Assembly (NCBI GenBank): GCA_001800605.1
Contig: MGVS01000031.1
Location: 28,238-64,382, forward strand
Direction: 5' to 3'
Source of the DNA: Elusimicrobia bacterium RIFOXYD2_FULL_34_15
Lineage (GTDB): Bacteria; Elusimicrobiota; UBA8919
DNA length: 36,145 bases
Part shown: positions 7,937-16,167 of the stretch, piece after piece
How the letters are laid out: every line of letters begins with the position of its first letter
Position numbering within the stretch: position 1 is the stretch's first letter
The notes under the pieces: model-generated
Databases searched by the model: none
What the model saw: the letters and a program-made list of their open reading frames with translations, nothing else
What the model was told of the DNA's origin: nothing
Translations under genes and position numbers: made by a program

Positions 7937-9915
7937 AAATAACCAAGAACCTAAAATTGAGAGTTAAGGGTAGAAGTGTTTTTTTATTATTTATTTTAAC
8001 TTTTAACCTTTTACCCGTTACTCGTTACTCATTACCCGTCACTTGCCTTTTTGCCGCTGATGAAAACTATCCGTCTATACTTCAGGAAAAAATGAAGATA
8101 GAAAAACAGTATGAAACACGGATAGTTGAAATTATTGAAAAAATTGCCGGACCTAATAAAGCGGTTGTTGCAGTAACGGTTGAGTTGCGGCTTGCAAAAC
8201 AAACAGTATCAGCTTCCAAGAGTGAGGGAAGAGCCGAAAATAGTTCGCCTTTTTCAGGTTCACGGCCGAAGTCAAAAGTATTGCCCGGATTTGAGGAAGA
8301 AATATCGGAATCGCAACAGCAACAACAACAAAATAGCGGTGAAGGAAAGGCGACAGGTACTTCTCAAAGAATTGAGCAGACAGTAATACCAACCGTAATC
8401 AATTCTATAAAAGTGACAATTTTACTTGCCCAAGGAGTACCGGCAGATAAAGAAACTATAATTAAAGATGCAATTACACAATCCATAGGCGGAGATGTCG
8501 GTGATAGAACAAAATTCGATCTTATTATTAAAAAGGCTGCATTTTCATCACAGTCAACCGCTTTCTGGGTACCATTCCTTAAACCATCTGCTTTGATTCC
8601 GCTTGTTTTGGGTTTAATATTTTTAATAATTATAATCGGTCCGCTTCAGAGCGTACTTCGCTCGTTTGCTTCAGCTATTGGTGAAGGTAGAAAAGGCGGT
8701 GGTGAGTTTACAGTTTTGTCTAAAACCGAATCAAAAGGAGAAACATCCGGTAATGGAGCTGGCGGGGGAAGCGGAGTAGGTGTTGGTGCAGGAGGGAGTG
8801 GAGCCGCATCAGTTACGTTAGAAGAAGCAGAAAATAAGAAAAAGAAAAATAAAGAGAAACCATTTGAATATATAAACAAGGAAAATCTAAAAAACCTTCT
8901 TTATCTTATACAAGAAGAACCGGCGGAAGCGATTGCTGTTATAGTTACATATCTTGACCCTGAACTTTCTGCATCTATAATTGATGCTGTATCTCCGGAA
9001 GTTCAAATGCAGATAGCGCTTTGTTTAGTTAATGTAAGGCTTACATCAGAAGAGGATGTGTATAAAATTCATAATAATATTAAGAAAAAAATTGATTTTC
9101 TTGTAGGTGGTATAGACGCATTTATAAAAATTATTGAACAGGTTGATAATAAAGTCCGTTTGGAGATGTTGAGCATGCTTGAAAAACAATCGCCTCGCCT
9201 TGCCAGAAGAGTTAAAGAAAGTATTTTTATGTTCGAGGATTTGTCGAAACTTCCCGATCTGACAATTCAGTTTATTATGAGAGAAGTGAAAATGGACCAA
9301 TTGGCAATCGCTTTAAAAGGTGCCGGTATGGACGAGGTTATGAAAAAAGTTATGGCAAATATGTCTGAAGGCGGACGTGTACTATTAAAAGAAGAGATGG
9401 ATTTTGGAAGGCCGGCAACCCAGGAACAAATTGAAGAGGTACAGAGGGAAATTGAAAAAACAGTTAAAAAGATGGAAAAAGAAAGAAAGATTGTTATTAA
9501 AAAAGCAGAAGAAACAGATAAAACAAAAGGGGTAGAGCTCGAAGGCCGTCTTCAAAAACTCGATATCGGAGAAGAATACAAAAATCAACAACCGCAACAA
9601 CAGACACAGCAGCAGTCTGCTCAGGCACAGCGTCCAGGTGAATCTCCTCAGAGGGCAATTGAATATTATAATGCGGGTATAACGGCATATTCATCAAGTA
9701 AGATTGATGACGCCATTCACTATTTTCAGCGTTCTGTGGAATATAATCAAAATTTCTGGCAAGCCTGGCAATATCTCGGAAGTTGTCTTTATGCTAAAGG
9801 GAGAATCGAGGAATCGTTAAAAGCATATGAAAAATCATTATCTATAAATCCGTCAAATACGCAACTTAAGGATTGGCTAGCTTCGGAGAAGCAAAAAAGG
9901 ATAGCAAAAAGATAA
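7933..9915 (+). CDS. Natural FliF-FliG-like fusion with C-terminal TPR (flagellar-rotor-like inner-membrane protein)
   Basis: 660 residues. Signal or first membrane segment at 15-40. Residues about 45-205 resemble the region of FliF before its second membrane helix (IVEIIEKIAGPNKAVVAVTVEL, then a charged/Gln-rich loop, then IKVTILLAQGVPADKETI). A strong transmembrane helix lies at about 218-238. After a Gly-rich linker, residues 314-522 match the FliG middle and C-terminal domains: EEPAEAIAVIVTYLDPE, MFEDLSKLPDLTIQFIMREV, ALKGA and NMSEGGRVLLKEEM. A Gln-rich linker and TPR (about 573-655) end the protein. The ring-building N-terminal domains of FliF are absent. Predicted topology puts the FliF-like part in the periplasm and FliG plus TPR in the cytoplasm, as in a flagellar motor. 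No other flagellar gene is visible. It overlaps the preceding PorV-like gene by 4 bp. FliG homology is near certain; FliF homology is likely; function is inferred. Confidence 0.85.
   Translation: MKITKNLKLRVKGRSVFLLFILTFNLLPVTRYSLPVTCLFAADENYPSILQEKMKIEKQYETRIVEIIEKIAGPNKAVVAVTVELRLAKQTVSASKSEGRAENSSPFSGSRPKSKVLPGFEEEISESQQQQQQNSGEGKATGTSQRIEQTVIPTVINSIKVTILLAQGVPADKETIIKDAITQSIGGDVGDRTKFDLIIKKAAFSSQSTAFWVPFLKPSALIPLVLGLIFLIIIIGPLQSVLRSFASAIGEGRKGGGEFTVLSKTESKGETSGNGAGGGSGVGVGAGGSGAASVTLEEAENKKKKNKEKPFEYINKENLKNLLYLIQEEPAEAIAVIVTYLDPELSASIIDAVSPEVQMQIALCLVNVRLTSEEDVYKIHNNIKKKIDFLVGGIDAFIKIIEQVDNKVRLEMLSMLEKQSPRLARRVKESIFMFEDLSKLPDLTIQFIMREVKMDQLAIALKGAGMDEVMKKVMANMSEGGRVLLKEEMDFGRPATQEQIEEVQREIEKTVKKMEKERKIVIKKAEETDKTKGVELEGRLQKLDIGEEYKNQQPQQQTQQQSAQAQRPGESPQRAIEYYNAGITAYSSSKIDDAIHYFQRSVEYNQNFWQAWQYLGSCLYAKGRIEESLKAYEKSLSINPSNTQLKDWLASEKQKRIAKR
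7999..8047 (-). repeat. Heptad array inside coding sequence (second signal peptide)
   Basis: A second in-frame copy of the TTACYYR heptad array encodes LLPVTRYSLPVTCL in the FliF-FliG protein, nearly identical to the segment in the preceding gene. Confidence 0.75.
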
Positions 9916-10004
9916 GTAATAGTAACGGGTAACGAGTAACGGGTAATGAGTAAAAGTTTCCGCCACTTAAGCATCGGCGGATCCGCCAACGACTTAGTGG
10001 CGGA
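9911..10004. repeat. Heptad array plus TCCGCCACT palindrome
   Basis: GTAACGG/GTAACGA heptads cover about 9911-9956. TCCGCCACT (from 9959) is then inverted as AGTGGCGGA (ending 10004), with an inner perfect palindrome GGCGGATCCGCC at 9976-9987. Degenerate TTGAACC-type repeats continue to about 10085. This fills the gap before the coiled-coil gene. Confidence 0.65.
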
Positions 10005-10127
10005 CATAGTTCATAGTTCATAAATGAATAATAAAACCACAATTTTTAAAGTCGTTTTGAACCACTTGAACCCATTGAACTATTTGTGTAGATTTGAACC
10101 CTTAATTTTAGAATCTCGGAGGTTAAA

Positions 10128-13100
10128 ATGAACGAAGAAAAAAAAGATAATTTTAACGGGCCATTACCGCCGTTACCGGGTAATATTCCGGAACCGCCAA
10201 TGCCGGATTTACCTCAAAGTTCGCAAAACGAACCAATGTTAGATTTTAGTCCTGTGCTTCCAGTACAAAATACGTCTACTATTATTCCCAATGTTGATTA
10301 TGAAACAAAATTCCAGGAGATGGAATTGACGAGAAATAATTTAGTTAAAATGCTGGAAGAGATTCAGAATAACCATGAAAAAGAAAGGCAGATGTGGGAA
10401 GAAAGAGCAGCTTTTTTAAACAAGGATTCGCAGTCCTTGCTGGATGATTTTGCTATTCGCCAGTTAAAAGAAGAAGAAGAAAGAACAAAAAGAGAAACGG
10501 AAATACAATCAGAAAAGTTGAAGCTTGAGATGTCGCTCAAAGAACTTCAGACAAAATTGGAAGAGGCACGGGAAAAAACATTTTTTCAGGCATTAAAAAC
10601 AAAAGAGGAAGAAGCCACTGCAATAAAACTTGAAGCTGCTATGAAAGATGTTCAATTAAAAAATGTCCGGGCAAATGCTGAGCGTGAAATAGAAGCAATA
10701 AAAATGAAGATGGAGGCGGGTCTTTCTGAAAAACTTGTATCATTGCAGAAACAATACGAAGAAAAACTTACCGATGTTTATTTTAAGTCATCTCAAAAAG
10801 AAAAAGAACTTACAGGGAAAATCGAAAATCTCCAATCCGAAAAAGAAGCTCTTCTAAAACAGGCGGAGTTTGAAAAGGACCGTAGTACTAGAGAATATGC
10901 AGATAAAATTATTAAAAAACAAAACGAGATCAATCTACTTACTTCGAAGACGGAACACGAGAAAGAAATCTATACCAAAAATATTGCATCACTTCAGAAC
11001 GAACTTACTTCCGCAAAAGCAAAATTGCTTATAGACGTAGCTAATTTAAAATCTGAATATGAAAATAAAATAAATCAATTAAAGACCTCATTTCCCGTAA
11101 TGGAAGGGAAAATAGAGACTCTAAATTCGCAGATCGAATCAGAGAAAAAAAATACATCTGAGAAAATAAAATATAAAGATGAAGAAATAGCATCTCTTAG
11201 AAGACAATTTTCTGAAAGAGAGGAGTTGCTGAAAATAGAATTTGATAAACAAATTACTCAGAATGCGAATGATAAGAATAAAGCCGAATTTGAATTAAGA
11301 CAGCTAATTGAAAAAACAAGGGAAGAATACAGCCGAAAAATAAACACTGTCCAAAACGAAAAAAAAGCTCTCGAATACGATATTGTTTTAAAAAATGCGC
11401 AATATGAAAAAGTTCTGAGAGAGAAAGTTGAGGAATTAAGGAAGGAATATGAAAGCAAGATCGGTTTAAAGGATTTACAGCTACAAAAAGTTGAAATAGA
11501 ATTTAATAATAAAATATCGGAATTAAATGATATCCATCAGAAAAATACTGAAATATTGAAAGAAGATATTAGTCGGCAAAATCATTTATTAATGAGTGAA
11601 AAAGCCGGGTTCGAAAAATTAATCTTAGAAAAAAATAATGAGATTGTTTCAATAAAGAATTCTTTGCAGGACGAATTAAGAAAACAAAAGGAGTTCTACG
11701 AAGAGTCACTTTTAGAAAAAGAAGAGAAAATATCCGTTGTAACTGCAGATTTTGAAAAAAAAGAAGTAATGCTGCGTTCAGAGTATGAAAAACGGTTAGC
11801 AGATGCACTGAATGAAAATGTAAAATTAGAAATGAAATTTAGAAATGAGATAGAAGTTCTTAATAATGAATATACAAAGCGTCTTTCTGTTTCAATTGAC
11901 GAAAAAAGTAAGATAGAGCATGATTTTAGAAGCCGCATTGATTTTATTGAAAAAGAACACCTTAAGGAGATAGATTTACTTAATGAAAGATATGCACAGG
12001 AAAATGATAAACAAAATCAGGAATTTAAACGTAAGTTGGAAGATATTAGTCTTTCTAAAGTAGAATTGGACAAAAATTATCAGATAGCGATTGAAAAAAA
12101 GATAAATGAATACGAAAAAAATATTAAAAATAAAGATGAAGAATGGCGTTTGAAAATTGAAAGACTTGAATATGAGTATAATATAAAAAATAAAGAGCAT
12201 GATGCAGAAAAATTACAATTTGAAAAAAAGATTTTGGATATTACGAAAGATTATCAGGAAAGAAAAGCCGAGCTTGAAAAGAATTTTAAGGAGAAGGATG
12301 ATTTATTAAAAATAAAATTAAGTGAGCTTGAAAAAAATTACCAGAATAAGATAGCACAGGTTGAATCGGAAAAGAAAGCTTTGGAATTGGAAATCCAGAA
12401 AAAGCTGGAAAACATAAATTATGATTGGTCAAGGAAATTACAGGAAGAAAAAGCACAGCTTGAACAAAAGATAGCAGGTCTTTCTTCCGAACTTTTATCA
12501 AGAAATAAACAGTGGAATGAGGATGGTGAAAAATATAAAACGCTGATTTCGAATAAAGAACAGGAATTAATTTTGCTTAAAAGTAATTATGAAAATAGAA
12601 TTTCAGAAATGACGAAGAGCGAGAACAATTTAAAAACGATGATTGACAGATTATCAAATGACTTGCTTAATGAACGCGAACGATTTTCAAGAGAGCTTGC
12701 TAATAAAGTAAATGAATTTGAAAAAGAGAAAATTAGCATTAAAAAGCAAGGTGAAGCGGAAAATAGCAGTATTGAAAAAACTCATAGTGCGGAAATAAGA
12801 TCTATTGGTTTAGCAGGAGAAGAAAAATTAATAGATTTAAGGAGTCAGATAGTATTGTTAAAAAAGGAATCGGAAGCGATTAGGAATAAGTGGCTGGAAG
12901 AAAAAAAGGAATGGATGGATACGACAGCCAGGACAAATGATTATACATCAGATGAAACAAAGAAAATTTTGCTTAAAAAAGCGGAGTTGGAAGCCTTGGA
13001 GTATAAATTAAAAACTAATGAAAAGACACTGGAAGCTCGTATTGAAACAGAGAAACGAAAATTTGATGAGATGATTGAAGTTAAAAATAGGCAAATAGAT

Positions 13101-13718
13101 TCTTTAAAAGAACAGATGTCGGAAAATGAAGAAGAAATGCAGGAAAGAGTGAAAGAAATAATGCGGGATAAAGCTGCCGATAAGGAAACATTAGTAAATA
13201 AAGAAAAGGAAATGCAAGAAAGAATGAAAGAGATAACGCAGAATAATACTATTGATAAAAAAACATTAGCAGAAAAAGAAAAGGAAATTGAGAAGTTGAG
13301 AAATAACTCGAAACAGTTAGAATCTATCAAGGAACAGCTTGGTAGGGATATTGTTTCAATTACATCAGAAATTAAGAAAAAGGATGAAAAAATAAATTTT
13401 CTTCAGCAAGATATGGAATTACGATTAAAATTTCAAAAGGAAGATATAGAAACTCAGTTTTCAAAAAAATTAAGAGATATCGAAAACAAATATAAACAAG
13501 AAAAAGATAGCATTGAAAAGATACTTTCCGAAGCTAATAAACAACATTTTGAAGAAATAAAAAAGTTGGAAGGAGAAATAGAAATATCTAAAAATATTTC
13601 TTTATCCAGTGATAAATTAAATGAGTTAAAGCCGGTTATTGAAGAGATTTCTAAATCTGAAAAAAGTAAAGATTCTATTTTAACTAAGTTTTGGGATTGG
13701 CTAAATTCGCCGGTATAA
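10128..13718 (+). CDS. Giant cytoplasmic coiled-coil protein
   Basis: 1196 residues. A good ribosome binding site (GGAGG, 6 bases before the ATG) fixes the start. There is no signal peptide or membrane helix. The first ~60 residues are Pro-rich (PLPPLPGNIPEPPMPDLP). Nearly everything after that is Glu/Lys-rich heptad-repeat sequence predicted to form one very long coiled coil, with tandem-like copies such as MQERVKEIMRDKAADKETL and MQERMKEITQNNTIDKKTL near residues 1005-1045. The C-terminus ends in a short Trp-containing tail (FWDWLN). The family is not recognised beyond coiled coil; resemblance to SMC or filament proteins is compositional and no ATPase motifs are present. It may be a scaffold or filament binding the cytoplasmic FliG/TPR part of the neighbouring protein. 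That role is inference from context. Confidence 0.75.
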   Translation: MNEEKKDNFNGPLPPLPGNIPEPPMPDLPQSSQNEPMLDFSPVLPVQNTSTIIPNVDYETKFQEMELTRNNLVKMLEEIQNNHEKERQMWEERAAFLNKDSQSLLDDFAIRQLKEEEERTKRETEIQSEKLKLEMSLKELQTKLEEAREKTFFQALKTKEEEATAIKLEAAMKDVQLKNVRANAEREIEAIKMKMEAGLSEKLVSLQKQYEEKLTDVYFKSSQKEKELTGKIENLQSEKEALLKQAEFEKDRSTREYADKIIKKQNEINLLTSKTEHEKEIYTKNIASLQNELTSAKAKLLIDVANLKSEYENKINQLKTSFPVMEGKIETLNSQIESEKKNTSEKIKYKDEEIASLRRQFSEREELLKIEFDKQITQNANDKNKAEFELRQLIEKTREEYSRKINTVQNEKKALEYDIVLKNAQYEKVLREKVEELRKEYESKIGLKDLQLQKVEIEFNNKISELNDIHQKNTEILKEDISRQNHLLMSEKAGFEKLILEKNNEIVSIKNSLQDELRKQKEFYEESLLEKEEKISVVTADFEKKEVMLRSEYEKRLADALNENVKLEMKFRNEIEVLNNEYTKRLSVSIDEKSKIEHDFRSRIDFIEKEHLKEIDLLNERYAQENDKQNQEFKRKLEDISLSKVELDKNYQIAIEKKINEYEKNIKNKDEEWRLKIERLEYEYNIKNKEHDAEKLQFEKKILDITKDYQERKAELEKNFKEKDDLLKIKLSELEKNYQNKIAQVESEKKALELEIQKKLENINYDWSRKLQEEKAQLEQKIAGLSSELLSRNKQWNEDGEKYKTLISNKEQELILLKSNYENRISEMTKSENNLKTMIDRLSNDLLNERERFSRELANKVNEFEKEKISIKKQGEAENSSIEKTHSAEIRSIGLAGEEKLIDLRSQIVLLKKESEAIRNKWLEEKKEWMDTTARTNDYTSDETKKILLKKAELEALEYKLKTNEKTLEARIETEKRKFDEMIEVKNRQIDSLKEQMSENEEEMQERVKEIMRDKAADKETLVNKEKEMQERMKEITQNNTIDKKTLAEKEKEIEKLRNNSKQLESIKEQLGRDIVSITSEIKKKDEKINFLQQDMELRLKFQKEDIETQFSKKLRDIENKYKQEKDSIEKILSEANKQHFEEIKKLEGEIEISKNISLSSDKLNELKPVIEEISKSEKSKDSILTKFWDWLNSPV

Positions 13719-13723
13719 GGAAT

Positions 13724-16114
13724 ATGTTAAAAAAAATTATTATTAATATTAAGAAATATATGAAATATAGTTTTAAAGCTGCGTTTGTTTTTTTATTAAT
13801 ATTTGTTATATTTAGAGTATCTTTTATTTATTCTGCCGAGCCGTCACCGCCACAGTATCCCGCCGGGATATCCGATTTAACTGCTTTGACAGGTGTTTAT
13901 GAGGGAGATGTTATACTGACTTGGACCGCACCAGGCGATGATGGTAGTAAAGCCGACCCGCCGGTCTCAGGATATTCTATAAGATATTATGAGGGTCAAA
14001 TTACCAGAACAGGTTATAATGATTATGAAAAAGTTAAAATTTATAATAGCATATGGACAGATTTTGTTGCCGGGGGCAGCGTTGAGACAAGAGTATTAAC
14101 CGGACTTAGCGAATATTGTGGAAGAAAACTATATTTTGCACTCAAAGGTTATGATGAAGTACCAAACTATGGGATATGGAATTCATCTTCTGATGTTGGG
14201 GGATTAGAAATAAATTTATATAATTCCTGCATAGTGAAATTGATACCGCCTTCCCCGGTTAATAATTTAACCGTTTCAGCGGGTTATAAGAATGCAATTC
14301 TTTCCTGGACTTCACCCGGAGATGACGGTAATTCCGGAAATATAATAAACGGTGCAATAGAAATTAGGTGTTCACCAACAAATCCGATAACAAGCGAAAC
14401 AGATTGGAACAGCGTTTCTTCAGGTTATCCTTATAGGGCGGTGGTTTCATCTTCTATGATTGCCGGTTCATTACAAAGATATACTCTAACAGGATTAGCT
14501 ATAGGTTCTACTTATTATTTTGCTATAAAAATTAAAGATGAAAATGAGTCAGGTTGGTCTAATATTGATATTACTATACCCAAACCGGTAAGCTCTCCGA
14601 TTAATGCCCCTCCGGTTGCATTTGGACTTTCTTCTCCTGCCAATAGTATTATTTCTGCTACAGAAAAACCATCTTTTAGTTGGGAAAATTCCACCGATCC
14701 CGATAATTCTGGAATTTATTCATATGGACTTCAGATTTCTGAGTATAGTAATTTTTCTTCTTTTGTGCAGGCGCCCATAGGCATTGCATATTCTTCATAT
14801 ACTCTGATTGAAGCGATACCTGATGATAAAACATATTATTGGCGTGCCAAAGCGATAGATGTAGATGGAGGGGTGACATATTCAAATGAAAGCAGAATTC
14901 TATATGTGAACACTTCTAATGCATCTCCGGTAAATTTTAGTCTTACATCACCCAAGAACGAAACCGTTTTAAAAAAACCTACATTCGTATGGTCGGCATC
15001 GCAAGATCCGGATCCGCCGTGGACTGTTAAATATACTATATATTATTCTACTTATTCAGATTTCGCTTCATATCAAACAATAACTAATTTAAGCACTACG
15101 ACTTATACGTTTATTTCCAATCTGACTGAAAATACAACATATTACTGGAAAGTTGCAGCATCAGATGAATATATTGTCCCATCAAGCATATTTTCAACTG
15201 AAATTTATTCTTTTTATGTAAGGCCGGTATTGCCGGCTGCTCCTGCAGGTATAAAAATGACGAATAATTCTATTACATGGGATTCTGTTTTATTGGATGA
15301 AGACGGCGTATCAATTACTGATTTTTCAAAATACAAAATATACCGTTCTAGTGATATAAAAATCCTAGGCACATCCGGGACGTTTGCCGAAGATACTACC
15401 CAGAATTCGACCCTTGCTATAAGCGGTTATTGGACCGCCATCAGAGCTGTTGATGTTTATGGAAATGAAAGTGCAAATTCAATGTCAATAAATCCAGATG
15501 AAACCAAACAAATAATGATTTCAAATACCAGGGATTTGATTATAGAAATTCCAACCGAAGCACAGATTTCACTAACAGGTAAAATCATATCTATTTCTAA
15601 ATCCGGAAATATTTATGATATAAAGCCGCTTAATATAAGCAATATGAATGAAATTTACAATTTTGAATTTTCATCACCAGTAAAAATTACTTTTGAAACA
15701 AATGGTGATTGCGTTTATTGGTTTAATGGAATAGAATATGTTGCGCTAGGGGGTAGAATTGGTAACAGCATAACAGTTCAAACAAAGAAACTTGGTAGAT
15801 TTTATACCGGAAGTATAGGTTCATATAAACTTAAACTTGTTTCTTCGTTCCCTACTAAAATATTTACGCCCAATGGTGACGGTATTAATGATGAGATAAA
15901 TCTAACATTTTCGGGTATTACAGAAGAAAGTATAAATGCACAAATTTTTGATATGTCCGGTAAAAAAGTCTCGGATATGACACAAAGAGATTTTTCCTGG
16001 TTTTTATGGGACGGTAAAGATTCAGACGGTAAAGTAGTATTACCGGGTATTTATATTTATCAGGTAAAAAATGGAAAATATACCGCAAATGGAACGGTCG
16101 TGGTAGCGAGGTAG
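13724..16114 (+). CDS. Secreted Fn3-like multidomain protein with gliding-type C-terminal domain
   Basis: ATG 13724 is preferred; the frame opens at a TTG (13691) inside the upstream gene. About 796 residues. A signal peptide (hydrophobic stretch to about residue 42, ending IYSAEP) precedes two Fn3-like domains with the shared motif SP/APGDDG, then two domains with the pattern FSLTSP...PTFVWS...DPD typical of bacterial Fn3/Ig-like repeats, then a further Fn3-like unit. The C-terminal ~85 residues start FTPNGDGINDE and end with LPGIYIYQV, matching gliding-motility/type B C-terminal sorting domains (FlgD-Ig-like fold). Likely exported across the outer membrane and surface-anchored or released. 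It begins 5 bp after the coiled-coil gene and precedes a second PorV-like gene, so it is a probable cargo of this locus. Carbohydrate or protein ligand unknown. Confidence 0.8.
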   Translation: MLKKIIINIKKYMKYSFKAAFVFLLIFVIFRVSFIYSAEPSPPQYPAGISDLTALTGVYEGDVILTWTAPGDDGSKADPPVSGYSIRYYEGQITRTGYNDYEKVKIYNSIWTDFVAGGSVETRVLTGLSEYCGRKLYFALKGYDEVPNYGIWNSSSDVGGLEINLYNSCIVKLIPPSPVNNLTVSAGYKNAILSWTSPGDDGNSGNIINGAIEIRCSPTNPITSETDWNSVSSGYPYRAVVSSSMIAGSLQRYTLTGLAIGSTYYFAIKIKDENESGWSNIDITIPKPVSSPINAPPVAFGLSSPANSIISATEKPSFSWENSTDPDNSGIYSYGLQISEYSNFSSFVQAPIGIAYSSYTLIEAIPDDKTYYWRAKAIDVDGGVTYSNESRILYVNTSNASPVNFSLTSPKNETVLKKPTFVWSASQDPDPPWTVKYTIYYSTYSDFASYQTITNLSTTTYTFISNLTENTTYYWKVAASDEYIVPSSIFSTEIYSFYVRPVLPAAPAGIKMTNNSITWDSVLLDEDGVSITDFSKYKIYRSSDIKILGTSGTFAEDTTQNSTLAISGYWTAIRAVDVYGNESANSMSINPDETKQIMISNTRDLIIEIPTEAQISLTGKIISISKSGNIYDIKPLNISNMNEIYNFEFSSPVKITFETNGDCVYWFNGIEYVALGGRIGNSITVQTKKLGRFYTGSIGSYKLKLVSSFPTKIFTPNGDGINDEINLTFSGITEESINAQIFDMSGKKVSDMTQRDFSWFLWDGKDSDGKVVLPGIYIYQVKNGKYTANGTVVVAR

Positions 16115-16167
16115 GAACCAAGTTAAAATTAAAAGTTAAAAGTTAAAATTGTGGTATTTGAGAATTT

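Noticed and set aside
12941-13330. Antisense ORF of 129 residues opposite the coiled-coil gene
   Set aside because: Ser/Phe/Leu-rich shadow of Glu/Lys-rich codons on the other strand, with no recognisable domain or ribosome binding site. Other long antisense frames (such as 17721-18218, 21287-21667, 25923-26339 and 26922-27398) were dismissed for the same reason.
10128-13718. SMC-type ATPase or myosin-like protein
   Set aside because: No Walker A, signature or Walker B motif at either end; similarity is only coiled-coil composition.
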